Shown here: in pieces, positions 57,155 to 64,000 of the stretch
How the letters are laid out: each line of letters begins with the position of its first letter
Position numbering within the stretch: the first letter of the stretch is position 1
Assembly: GCA_016124665.1 (NCBI GenBank)
Contig: WGNH01000009.1
Coordinates: forward strand, 62,001-126,000
DNA from: Alphaproteobacteria bacterium
GTDB lineage: Bacteria > Pseudomonadota > Alphaproteobacteria > Caulobacterales > Maricaulaceae
Length of the DNA: 64,000 nucleotides
Direction: 5' to 3'
Position numbers and translations under genes: made by a program
The notes under the pieces: generated by a model
Database searches by the model: none
What the model was told of the DNA's origin: nothing
The model's input: the letters and a program-made list of their open reading frames with translations, nothing else

Positions 57155-57520
57155 TTAAGCGGCTTCAGGCGCTTCCACCGGCCGGTTGTGCTCATCAAAC
57201 ACGATGACTCCGGGCTGATGGCGTTCGGCCTCGGCCGCCTCCATCTCGGCATAGGCGACCACGATGATCCGGTCGCCGACCTGGGCAAGACGGGCCGCAG
57301 CACCATTGATGCCGAATTTGCGCGAGCCGCGCGGGGCCGGGATGGTGTAGGTGGTGAAGCGGGCACCATTATTGATGTTCAGCACATCGACCTGCTCATA
57401 AGGCAGGATTCCCGATGCTTCGAGAAAATCCATATCGACCGAGATCGAGCCTTCATAGTGAAGATCGGCTTCGGTCACCACGGCGCGGTGAAGCTTGGAT
57501 TTCATCATTTTCAGGCGCAT
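57155..57520 (-). CDS. panD: Aspartate 1-decarboxylase (PanD)
   Basis: PanD makes beta-alanine from aspartate for pantothenate and CoA. The 121-residue proenzyme self-cleaves within YEGSISVD, between Gly and Ser, creating the pyruvoyl group. [19 protein letters not shown] and [15 protein letters not shown] match the family throughout. The C-terminus is a little longer and more acidic than E. coli PanD. It is divergent from a nitrilase-family gene 95 bases away. Confidence 0.95.
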   Translation of the reverse strand: MRLKMMKSKLHRAVVTEADLHYEGSISVDMDFLEASGILPYEQVDVLNINNGARFTTYTIPAPRGSRKFGINGAAARLAQVGDRIIVVAYAEMEAAEAERHQPGVIVFDEHNRPVEAPEAA

Positions 57521-57615
57521 GGCGAACCCGGTCCATTAAACATGTTGCGGCGCATATAACCCATAGGGCGTCGCGGATATAGTGCTTCGTCTGAATTCTG
57601 CAACGGGGATAACCA

Positions 57616-58434
57616 ATGGCCCGGCTTGCCGCGCTTCAACATGCCATGTCACCGGAGATCGGCGACAATCTGGAAACAGCCCGGCGATTGCTCGGCGCTG
57701 CAGCACGCGCCGGCGCGAAGCTGGCGGTATTCCCCGAGGTCCAGCTGTCTCCCTTTTTTCCGGTCCGCCGCCATGAGGATGCCGGCCACTATGCCATGAC
57801 GACCGGCCATCCCGCATTTGCGGCACTGGCAGACATGGCAAAAGCCAACGGTATCGTGATTGTGGCCAATATCTATTTCGAGGATGAAGCCGGCACACGC
57901 TTTGACGCCTCACCGGTCTTTGATGCCGACGGGCGGCTGCTCGGTATTTCAAAAATGGTGCATATCGCCCAGTTCGAGCATTTCTGGGAGAAGGACTATT
58001 ATGCGTCCGGATCGGGCTTCGATGTCTACGACACCGCCGCGGGCAGAGTCGGCATTGTGATCTGTTACGACCGGCACTTTCCGGAGAGCTATCGCGCCTG
58101 CGCCCTGCAGGGTGCCGAGATCATTGCCACGCCGACCTGCAATCTCGCAGGCGAGCCGCTGGATCTTTTTGCCTGGGAAATGCGGGTGCTGGCGCGGCAG
58201 AATTCCGTCTATTCCATACTGGCCAACCGGTGCGGAACTGAAAACGGAATTCGGTATGGAGGTCATTCCGTTATTGCGGGACCGGACGGGATGCTGCTTG
58301 CGGAGGCGGGAGGTGATGAAGCCGTGCTGACCGCTGAATTCGATCTGAAACAGCGTGCCGCCATTGCGGCAGCTTCGGGCTGGAAGGCAGAGCTGAAGCC
58401 GTGGCTAAAACCCGGCATCCGGCAGACGCGCTGA
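57616..58434 (+). CDS. Carbon-nitrogen hydrolase (nitrilase superfamily amidase)
   Basis: The Glu-Lys-Cys triad is visible: Glu in AVFPEVQLSPFF, Lys in GISKMVHIAQFEHFWEKDYY and Cys in IVICYDRHFPES. The 272-residue length and the FWEKDYYASG segment resemble the N-carbamoyl-amino-acid/beta-ureidopropionase and N-carbamoylputrescine amidase branch. No signal peptide is present, so the protein is cytoplasmic. The exact substrate is not determined. Confidence 0.88.
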   Translation: MARLAALQHAMSPEIGDNLETARRLLGAAARAGAKLAVFPEVQLSPFFPVRRHEDAGHYAMTTGHPAFAALADMAKANGIVIVANIYFEDEAGTRFDASPVFDADGRLLGISKMVHIAQFEHFWEKDYYASGSGFDVYDTAAGRVGIVICYDRHFPESYRACALQGAEIIATPTCNLAGEPLDLFAWEMRVLARQNSVYSILANRCGTENGIRYGGHSVIAGPDGMLLAEAGGDEAVLTAEFDLKQRAAIAAASGWKAELKPWLKPGIRQTR

Positions 58435-58550
58435 TTTCGAAAAGGCATTCATACAGAGGCATCGCCTTTCACATCCCCGTGAAGGCCATGGAAAGACCGC
58501 CAACCCTGTGCTGCTATCCCGGCATGCGTTGAGCTGCTGAGGAGGCGCAG

Positions 58551-59114
58551 ATGCCGGGTTTGATAATTATTTCCGCCATGACGACCGCGATTCAGGTGGC
58601 AAGCCCTTTGCCACCCACCCTTCAGAACGCATACGAACCGACCGCCGCGCATCCATTTGGCCAGCGTAATCCGGACGCGGCAGAAGCGCTGGACGACTAT
58701 GAATTCATGGTCGGATATTTTGCGTGCAATGATGTGCGGACAAATCCCGGGCAAGAGCCGGTGTCGTACTCAACGGAGGTTCGCGGCCAGTATTATTTGA
58801 ACGGGCACGGTTTCATCAATCATACGTATTCGCCGCGCGGGGTCGGTGTCATGACCTATTCTTGGAACCCGGCTGAGAACGCCTGGGTTGTCGACTATAC
58901 TTCTGCCCCTGCATTCGCCCGCTCAACCTGGCATGAAGTCGATACCGGCGTGGACGGTGAACAGGCAACCGAAACGCCAGGCGGGCAGCCCGGCGTATTG
59001 ATCCGCAGCGTATTTCACGATCAATCATCCACGGGGTTTTCATGGCGCCTGGATGCGGTCACTCCACAAGGCCGTCTTACGCTTCAAACATCTGAATGTA
59101 GGCGCGTTATCTAG
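58551..59114 (+). CDS. Hypothetical DUF1579-like protein
   Basis: The 187-residue protein has GGAGG before its ATG and a hydrophobic but uncharged N-terminus (PGLIIISAMTTAIQVA), a weak export signal. The body contains DYEFMVGYFACND and YSWNPAENAWVVDYTS, the same FxVGxF ... YxPxxxxW pattern as the two repeats of the protein at 47999. The fold is probably a small beta-barrel. Its stop overlaps the convergent gene's stop (CTAG). I assign no function. Confidence 0.62.
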   Translation: MPGLIIISAMTTAIQVASPLPPTLQNAYEPTAAHPFGQRNPDAAEALDDYEFMVGYFACNDVRTNPGQEPVSYSTEVRGQYYLNGHGFINHTYSPRGVGVMTYSWNPAENAWVVDYTSAPAFARSTWHEVDTGVDGEQATETPGGQPGVLIRSVFHDQSSTGFSWRLDAVTPQGRLTLQTSECRRVI

Positions 59115-59401
59115 CCTTCCCGCCACTTCTCCATCGCCGAGGAAATGGCGAAGGTCTCGCGGTATTTCGGACTGTCGGACGGGCGCGGCGGACGATCCCG
59201 TGTCAGTTCCATGATTTCGGCCAGCTTGTTATGCGCTGCGCCCGGCTGACCGGCCCCGATATAGGCGTGCAGCTCGACCAGCGCATTGGACAGCGGATCA
59301 TCGGCGCGGATGACGAAGTAGGGCTCATCGTCGGCGAGATCGTCATAACAGTCATATTTGGATTTGTTGGATTTGGAACCCAGCGTGCGGTCGGTCGACA
59401 T
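59111..59401 (-). CDS. Small conserved-looking hypothetical protein
   Basis: This 96-residue soluble protein has a charged N-terminus (STDRTLGSKSNKSKYDCYDD). A segment that may form two helices (NALVELHAYIGAGQPGAAHNKLAEIMEL) precedes a polar tail. It has no membrane segment or signal. I recognise no family. It lies between the DUF1579-like gene (convergent) and the XRE-type regulator (same strand, 60 bases upstream). Confidence 0.6.
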   Translation of the reverse strand: MSTDRTLGSKSNKSKYDCYDDLADDEPYFVIRADDPLSNALVELHAYIGAGQPGAAHNKLAEIMELTRDRPPRPSDSPKYRETFAISSAMEKWREG

Positions 59402-59461
59402 GGCAGCAGCCCTTTTCGATACGAATCAGAGCCGGCAGTCTAGCGCGGCTGGCCGGATTGT

Positions 59462-60334
59462 TCAGCCCGATATGCCGGAGTCCAGAACGGGGCCGCGGGC
59501 CATGGAATTCTGGAAGAACATCCGCATCAGGCCAGGGGATCCCTTTGCCGTGTTTTCAAGGTGCGCGCGGATGTCGTCCGGTACGGACCCTTCGGGTGCC
59601 AACGGGTTTTGAGCTGCCACCGAGGCCTCAAACAATTCTTCGTCATCGCCGGCATCGCCGGTCAGATCCGAAATCCGGTGCATGATGACCGCCGAACAGG
59701 CAGGTGAACTGCCGGCATCGCGCAAGGTGCCAATCGACAGCCCGTCCAGCACCTCTGCCTTTTGCCGGGCCACGCCGTTGAAAATCCCGAACATCATGGT
59801 GACGCTGTCCTCATCCGCCGCCATGGAGAAAAGCTGGTGTTGCAAGAGCAGCGCCCGGCCCCGGTAACGGATACCCTCAATACCGGACGAGAATTCGATG
59901 ACGCCGACCTCATTGGAGCGGATCATCGTGATGTCGTGGAGGAAACGGCCGGGCAGATCGCTGGAAAAGCGTGTCGAGCGCCAGATCCCGTCATAGGAGA
60001 CCGCCCGTCTCTTCGCGCCCCGCGTGGCTTCTTCCAGCAAGGCATCGGGCAACCAGTTGCGCATGGAAATATCGCTGACCGGGCCATCCACGCCGAGCCG
60101 TGCCGAAAAGGCGCCGATGTCGGTATCCCAGTCCAGCATTGAAAAGCCGTCCACCCGTTCGGCGATAAACCGGGTCAGCAGGGCGAGATTGTGCTCGGAG
60201 GGTTTTACCGCACCGGATGCCCAGCGGCCAACCAGCGACTTGTCGACATTCAGCCCGGCCGCCAGTCCGGCCCGGCTGATCGACAGGGATTTCAGCACCA
60301 TCTGGAGCTTTTCGGAAAAGGAGGCCGCTCTCAT
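59462..60334 (-). CDS. XRE-type HTH regulator with unrecognised C-terminal domain
   Basis: Residues about 8-58 form an XRE-like helix-turn-helix (LSISRAGLAAGLNVDKSLVGRWASGAVKPSEHNLALLTRFI). Residues about 100-250 form a separate domain with no family I know (SYDGIWRSTRFSSDLPGRF, IEFSSGIEGIRYRGRALLLQHQLF), possibly a sensor or oligomerisation module. Its ATG lies 18 bases from a pair of 18-bp inverted repeats in the divergent intergenic region. It therefore probably controls itself and the three exported-protein genes on the plus strand. Confidence 0.78.
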   Translation of the reverse strand: MRAASFSEKLQMVLKSLSISRAGLAAGLNVDKSLVGRWASGAVKPSEHNLALLTRFIAERVDGFSMLDWDTDIGAFSARLGVDGPVSDISMRNWLPDALLEEATRGAKRRAVSYDGIWRSTRFSSDLPGRFLHDITMIRSNEVGVIEFSSGIEGIRYRGRALLLQHQLFSMAADEDSVTMMFGIFNGVARQKAEVLDGLSIGTLRDAGSSPACSAVIMHRISDLTGDAGDDEELFEASVAAQNPLAPEGSVPDDIRAHLENTAKGSPGLMRMFFQNSMARGPVLDSGISG

Positions 60335-60352
60335 GCCGGAATTTTGTCATGG

Positions 60353-60391
60353 GTTGCATTTCGATGCAACAAGGTTGCATGCAGGTGCAAC
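60353..60391. promoter_or_regulatory. Tandem 18-bp inverted-repeat operators
   Basis: Site 1 (60353-60370) is GTTGCAT-TTCG-ATGCAAC, with 7-bp arms. Site 2 (60374-60391) is GTTGCA-TGCAGG-TGCAAC, with 6-bp arms. Start-to-start distance is 21 bases, two helical turns, so two dimers would bind on one face. The pair lies between the divergent XRE-type regulator and the exported-protein genes. Confidence 0.78.
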
Positions 60392-60514
60392 CCCGGGAGC
60401 GCGTTGTTGTGCCTGCCTGCACCTTGGCGAAGGCTGCAGACCGCGTCAAAGAGCGCGCCGTTATCGCCGCGCTTTCGTTGAGGGACGAGCCGGTCCAGCT
60501 CAATGGAGAAAAAT

Positions 60515-61732
60515 ATGAGCCTGAAACATACCCTGATCGGAAGCCTTGCGCTTTCGGCCCTTTCTGCCCCGGTTATTGCTGATCAAACCGATTTCAGCTT
60601 TGCTGTGCACGACATCATCGTGACGTCGAACATCCCGGCTGTGAATATCTCGGTGCGGAACCTGTCCGCCTCGACCGATCCGGCCGACCGTGATCTTCGG
60701 ATGGTTTCGGATGATCCGGAATTCCATGTGACCGGCCAGGTCTGGTGCAAATCCTTCAACCAGGGCCAGACCGGCGCGATTCGGGCCCGCATCCTGTTTG
60801 GCAATGCCAATGTGGTTGCCGCACCCAATGGTGCTGACCTGCTTCCACTCGGCACATGGGGGGCTTCTCAGACTCAGACGTTCAACGGCAATCACACGCT
60901 GGAGAATTTTTCCATCGAGACCACGCTTGACCTGCCGTCGAGCTGGAATGGCGGACTCAATCTCGGCACCTTCAATCCCGTCGAATACGTCGAAGGCCGG
61001 CTCGACCATTATGTCGAGCAGGGGGCCGGCAGCGAGGCTGACTTCCTTCGCGTGGATGATGTGTTCGAAACGACAATCACGCTGAACGCGGTCGGCTGGT
61101 GCAGCTATCAGAGCCAGAGCACGTCTGGCGAGTATGCGGGCCTCCGCGCTATCGAAGTCCCGGTTCACATCTTCTATCATGGCGATCCGGACATCCAGGA
61201 CGTCATCACCTCGGTCGGCGGGGCCAATACGCTGACCGCGCCTGTTCCGAGCCGGGCACGCAGCACGTCGACGGCCCGTGGCGCCAACAGTCAACCACCC
61301 GCCACAAGCGAGCCGCCGGCCCGTGCCCGCCCGCAGAGGGTCAGAACACCCGGCAATGATGGCGGCGGCCAGCCGCGCGCCGCATACACAGGCGGGGTCC
61401 GTGTCGCGACCGGCGATGTCAATAATGACGGTCTCAAGATGGCAGATGTGTCCAAGCAGGACCGCCCGGTTCCGGTGCGTCGAGGCCGCCGCGATACCGT
61501 TAATGGCCCGGCCGAGCCACAAGCGGGACTGTTACTTCCGGCGGTTCAACACGTCCGGTCTGAACAGGACGAAACATCCGCAGACCAGGGGACGATCAAC
61601 TACACCGGCCTTGAAAACCGGGCTGCCGGTATCGAGCCGGACGAGATCGATAACTCCGTGGCACAGGAAGCCGACGCCGAACCGCAGGATGCGTATATGT
61701 GGTTCAACAATCCGCGGGGTAACGGCAACTAG
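60515..61732 (+). CDS. Exported protein of unknown family with C-terminal AGLxLPAVQH/EPDEIDN module
   Basis: The start at 60515 (MSLKHTLIGSLALSALSAPVIA) has GGAGAAA upstream and gives 405 residues with a signal peptide. Residues about 25-245 form a beta-rich domain with two widely spaced cysteines (GQVWCKSFN, AVGWCSYQS). A Ser/Pro/Arg-rich low-complexity linker follows (about 250-300), then DVNNDGLKMADVSK, which resembles a calcium-loop (dockerin-like) sequence. The last 77 residues carry the module AGLLLPAVQH ... NYT ... GIEPDEIDN. I recognise no family. Confidence 0.7.
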   Translation: MSLKHTLIGSLALSALSAPVIADQTDFSFAVHDIIVTSNIPAVNISVRNLSASTDPADRDLRMVSDDPEFHVTGQVWCKSFNQGQTGAIRARILFGNANVVAAPNGADLLPLGTWGASQTQTFNGNHTLENFSIETTLDLPSSWNGGLNLGTFNPVEYVEGRLDHYVEQGAGSEADFLRVDDVFETTITLNAVGWCSYQSQSTSGEYAGLRAIEVPVHIFYHGDPDIQDVITSVGGANTLTAPVPSRARSTSTARGANSQPPATSEPPARARPQRVRTPGNDGGGQPRAAYTGGVRVATGDVNNDGLKMADVSKQDRPVPVRRGRRDTVNGPAEPQAGLLLPAVQHVRSEQDETSADQGTINYTGLENRAAGIEPDEIDNSVAQEADAEPQDAYMWFNNPRGNGN

Positions 61733-61747
61733 CCGCCCCCCTCCAGT

Positions 61748-61771
61748 CAGGCAGCTCTGCGGAGCTGCCTG
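61748..61771 (+). promoter_or_regulatory. 10-bp perfect hairpin between the first two exported-protein genes
   Basis: CAGGCAGCTC (61748-61757) pairs with GAGCTGCCTG (61762-61771) around TGCG. No T-tract follows, so complete termination is unlikely. It may be a processing or partial-termination element that sets relative expression. Confidence 0.5.
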
Positions 61772-61834
61772 CTCCACCACCCTTCAACGTCAAGACAGGG
61801 ATCGCACCGCGTTCCCTGAAAGAGGAAAACTGTA

Positions 61835-62269
61835 ATGAAACGCATGATTTTTTCCGGCACCATGATGGCGGCGGCTGCCCTCATCTCCTTTCCGGTTGCT
61901 GCCGACAACCCGCCACTCCACCGCGCGGAAATCTCTGGAAACACGCCCCAGGCGGGGCTGATCCTGCCAGCCGTTCAACATGCTCAGGCTGCCGGCGCAG
62001 CGCTTCCTGCGGAGCAAATGTCGCTCAACTATACCGAAGTGAAAAATGCCAGCACCGGCGTCGAACCTGACGAAATCGACAACCGGTTTGCGCTGGAAGC
62101 TGCGCATGATCCGGACTGCCCGACGATTGGCAATGTCGTGCGCCGGGAAGCCACCAATGCTCTGGTCGGCGCACTTTTCGGCGCGCGGGCCGACGACCGC
62201 AACCGGGATCGCCGGACGACACGGGAACGCCTGGCCGACGACGCCATCGACCGCATGACGCAGTGCTGA
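61835..62269 (+). CDS. Small exported protein with N-terminal AGLxLPAVQH/EPDEIDN module
   Basis: The 144-residue precursor has a signal peptide (MIFSGTMMAAAALISFPVAA). The module AGLILPAVQH ... NYT ... GVEPDEIDN follows directly (about residues 38-94). This region aligns without gaps to the C-terminus of the preceding gene's product (29 of 57 identical by hand). The C-terminal 50 residues (CPTIGNVVRREATNALVGALFGARADDRNRDRR) are helical and basic, with two cysteines in the mature protein. AGAGG lies upstream of the ATG. Function unknown. Confidence 0.68.
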   Translation: MKRMIFSGTMMAAAALISFPVAADNPPLHRAEISGNTPQAGLILPAVQHAQAAGAALPAEQMSLNYTEVKNASTGVEPDEIDNRFALEAAHDPDCPTIGNVVRREATNALVGALFGARADDRNRDRRTTRERLADDAIDRMTQC

Positions 62270-62290
62270 TCGATTTTTGTTCCAATCTTC

Positions 62291-62355
62291 GGGCTGGAGA
62301 GACTACAAGGTTATTGCGACCCTGTGGTTTTCAGGCGGCAACGCCCTCCAGCCCG
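62291..62355 (+). promoter_or_regulatory. Long-range 10-bp stem in the leader of the third exported-protein gene
   Basis: CGGGCTGGAG (62291-62300) is perfectly complementary to CTCCAGCCCG (62346-62355), enclosing 45 bases. The right arm ends 37 bases before the next ATG. It could fold into an mRNA leader structure. Confidence 0.4.
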
Positions 62356-62392
62356 TGGATTCAGCACATTCGACCCGATAACGGAGACTGAA

Positions 62393-62815
62393 ATGAAACG
62401 GATACTCTCGACGACCGCTCTGGCCCTCGGCCTGACACTGGCTGGCTTCACAGCGATTGCGGAGGCGCAGCAACGCGTTCAGCCTGCTCAGCAGCCAGCC
62501 CGCGTACAGGGGGCCTATGCCCCGGTGACGCCGGCCGAATTCACGACCTGCCGCATCTTCCGGATCTGGGTGGCACAAAGCGGGCTGGTCTTCCATTGCA
62601 ATGGTATTGCCATGACCTTCACCGGCGGAACCCAGCCCGGCGGCATCGCAGCCGCCACATCGCTTCTGCTTCAATACCGTGCGGATGAATCAAATATTTT
62701 CGTCCGCTACCAGATGGACCCGGACAATGCGGCCTGTGCCGAAATCGATTACACGCGATATGAAAACATGTTCGAGGCTGGCCAGTGCGCCCGGGTGATC
62801 TCGCTCGGTTATTGA
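62393..62815 (+). CDS. Small exported protein of unknown function
   Basis: The ATG at 62393 (ACGGAGA upstream) starts a 140-residue protein with a signal peptide (ILSTTALALGLTLAGFTAIAEA). A Gln/Pro-rich linker (QQRVQPAQQPARVQ) and a compact domain of about 95 residues follow. The domain has four cysteines (TTCRIFRIW, VFHCNGI, AACAEIDY, GQCARVI), suggesting two disulfides. It lacks the module of the two preceding genes. No family recognised. It is the last gene before a terminator. Confidence 0.7.
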   Translation: MKRILSTTALALGLTLAGFTAIAEAQQRVQPAQQPARVQGAYAPVTPAEFTTCRIFRIWVAQSGLVFHCNGIAMTFTGGTQPGGIAAATSLLLQYRADESNIFVRYQMDPDNAACAEIDYTRYENMFEAGQCARVISLGY

Positions 62816-62835
62816 CGATAAGGCTATTTTTCGAC

Positions 62836-62866
62836 AACGGGCGGCCCCTGCAGGATCGCCCGTTTT
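62836..62866 (+). terminator. Intrinsic terminator of the exported-protein operon
   Basis: AACGGGCG (62836-62843) pairs with CGCCCGTT (62857-62864) around a 13-base loop, and the stem runs into TTTTC. It lies 20 bases after the third gene. Confidence 0.72.
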
Positions 62867-62979
62867 CATATGAATTGATGTCCGGAATCCGCGAGAGTCT
62901 CAAAAGTCCGGTGGTTGACACCGCATTACGATTTCCCACGTCGAAGGCTGTACCCGTTCAGTTATGAAAGGAGTGCACC

Positions 62980-63408
62980 ATGAAGATCGAAGACATCATG
63001 ACCCCCGAGGCACATATCACGACGCCGGACGCGACCGTCCACGACGCGGCGGTGATCATGTCGGACAATGAAGTCGGTATGTTGCCGGTTCATCAGGACG
63101 ACAAGCTGATCGGCGTCATCACCGACCGGGATATCGTCAGGAATGTCGTGGCCAAGGGCCTAAATTGCGACCAGCCGGTCCAGTCTGCAATGACCCAGGA
63201 CGTTCTATATTGCCGTGCCGGTGACGACGCCGCGGATGTGGCGCGCAACATGGCCGATAACGCAATCCGCCGCATGCCGGTTGTGAATGAGGACAAGCGC
63301 CTGGCCGGAATGGTCAGCCTCGCCGATATTGCGCAGCGGTCCGATGCATCTGCTGCTGGCAGTGCGCTCGGAGGGATTGCCGGGGAGGACACCCGCAACG
63401 CCGCCTGA
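62980..63408 (+). CDS. CBS-domain pair protein
   Basis: The 142-residue soluble protein is two tandem CBS motifs forming one Bateman module. CBS1 spans about residues 1-60 (MKIEDIMTPEAHITTPDATV ... LIGVITDRDIVRN) and CBS2 about 66-125 (VQSAMTQDVLYCRAGDD ... AGMVSLADIAQR). Such modules bind adenosine nucleotides and regulate partners; no effector domain is fused and the partner is unknown. GAAAGGAG precedes the ATG. A terminator follows. Confidence 0.92.
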   Translation: MKIEDIMTPEAHITTPDATVHDAAVIMSDNEVGMLPVHQDDKLIGVITDRDIVRNVVAKGLNCDQPVQSAMTQDVLYCRAGDDAADVARNMADNAIRRMPVVNEDKRLAGMVSLADIAQRSDASAAGSALGGIAGEDTRNAA

Positions 63409-63434
63409 TGCGTGGCCGCAAATGCCCTCGAATG

Positions 63435-63458
63435 CGCCGCCCCTCCGGGCGGCGTTTT
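63435..63458 (+). terminator. Intrinsic terminator after the CBS-domain gene
   Basis: CGCCGCCC (63435-63442) pairs perfectly with GGGCGGCG (63447-63454) around a 4-base loop. TTTTC follows. It reaches the stop of the convergent YjbQ gene. Confidence 0.82.
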
Positions 63459-63880
63459 CATGAAGACAGATGCAACAGAATTTCCCGCTCATGCGGGCGG
63501 GCGCGATGCTCGAACAGGAAAAGGCCCTGCCAGGTGCCGAGTGCCAGCTGGCCATTTGTCACCGGGATGGAGAGCGAGGAGGCGGTCAGCGCGGTCTTGA
63601 TATGGGCCGGCATGTCATCCGGTCCTTCCGCGGTATGGCGGAGCCAGGACATGGACGCGCTGTCTCCGGGCGGCACCAGGCGGCGGAAGAATTCATCCAG
63701 ATCGCGGCGCACGTCCGGATCGGCGTTTTCCTGGATCAGGAGAGAACAGGAAGTGTGCCGGACAAAGCAGGTCAGCAAGCCATCGCCATCCGCCGTCCCG
63801 CTGACGAATTGCCGGGCCCGGGTGGTGAAGTCATAAAGCCCGGAACCATTGGTTTTGAGGGTGAGACTGGTCTGGGGCAT
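63458..63880 (-). CDS. YjbQ/UPF0047 family protein
   Basis: The 140-residue protein has the family signature HTSCSLLIQENADPDVRRDL and the second conserved stretch NGQLALGTWQGLFLFEHR. YjbQ proteins have been reported to have a weak thiamin-phosphate synthase activity, but their main role is unclear. Cytoplasmic. It is convergent with the CBS-domain gene. Confidence 0.92.
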   Translation of the reverse strand: MPQTSLTLKTNGSGLYDFTTRARQFVSGTADGDGLLTCFVRHTSCSLLIQENADPDVRRDLDEFFRRLVPPGDSASMSWLRHTAEGPDDMPAHIKTALTASSLSIPVTNGQLALGTWQGLFLFEHRARPHEREILLHLSS

Positions 63881-64000
63881 TTGCGTCTTTCCTCGCTAAT
63901 CCTGCAATCGCTTGCAACAATGCCGCATGGCAAGACTCCCGATTGACGCAATGCAGCAGGTCTGACAAGGCTTCAGGGCGCATCCGCGCCTGTCCCATAC
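63881..64000. other. Right edge of the window, no gene assigned
   Basis: These 120 bases precede the YjbQ start. A minus-strand frame from 63998 runs into the first part of YjbQ and stops there, without a recognisable product. I see no promoter or repeat I can support. Confidence 0.4.

Noticed and set aside
63881-63998. Minus-strand frame from 63998 running into YjbQ
   Set aside because: It stops inside YjbQ in another frame and encodes no recognisable protein. It could be the end of an upstream gene, but the window is too short to tell.

Overview
The window is about 64 kb of high-GC, gene-dense bacterial chromosome. The gene content and order point to an alphaproteobacterium. Evidence includes a mraZ-rsmH-ftsL-ftsI-murE-murF-mraY-murD cluster held together by 4-bp stop/start overlaps, methionine synthase split into two adjacent genes behind metF and an ArsR-methyltransferase fusion, and many secreted peptidases. 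The pattern resembles marine stalked bacteria of the Hyphomonadaceae/Maricaulales type, but this is inference and no 16S gene is present. I see no insertion sequences, CRISPR arrays, rRNA genes or prophage.

Layout. 1-8 kb (minus): the cell-wall and division (dcw) cluster, with mraZ preceded by four 10-bp-spaced MraZ-box-like repeats. 8.1-8.5 kb: the RNase P RNA gene rnpB. 8.5-11.3 kb (minus): a peptidoglycan amidase, an EamA transporter broken by an apparent frameshift, a small membrane protein and a TerB/DnaJ protein. 11.3-15.6 kb (plus): fused 5-oxoprolinase and a secreted fasciclin protein. 15.7-18.7 kb (minus): a lipoprotein, a retropepsin-like protease with no ordinary start codon, a RimK ATP-grasp ligase and an AstE-like zinc hydrolase. 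18.9-25.4 kb: pirin, then a methionine operon (arsR-MT, metF, metH1, metH2) with an 18-bp palindrome at its head. 25.5-27.9 kb: ettA and a PepSY membrane protein.

28-38.8 kb: a secreted BNR-repeat protein and a dipeptidyl-peptidase IV, then a YgjP metallopeptidase, free-methionine-R-sulfoxide reductase, a SIMPL lipoprotein with a 14-proline tract, an SDR/thioesterase pair and rsgA. 39-40.4 kb: an EreA/ChaN-like secreted protein that looks lower in GC, with its own promoter. 40.8-47.9 kb (plus): thiolase, acyl-CoA ligase, AI-2E exporter-family protein, Na+/Ca2+ exchanger and penicillin acylase. 48-55.6 kb: secreted proteins and an M28 peptidase, an M12-type metalloprotease, alpha-carbonic anhydrase and an outer-membrane porin. 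55.8-58.4 kb: a CAT-anticodon tRNA, a second SIMPL protein, a STAS-like protein, panD and a nitrilase-family hydrolase.

The best candidate for an undescribed system is at 59.5-62.9 kb. A minus-strand XRE-type regulator with an unrecognised C-terminal domain faces three plus-strand genes for exported proteins. The gap between them holds two 18-bp inverted repeats (GTTGCAT...ATGCAAC type) spaced exactly 21 bp apart. Two of the three exported proteins share an ungapped 57-residue module (AGLxLPAVQH ... NYT ... EPDEIDN, 29/57 identical by hand count), at the C-terminus of one and just after the signal peptide of the other. The transcription unit ends in an intrinsic terminator. I recognise no family for the exported proteins.
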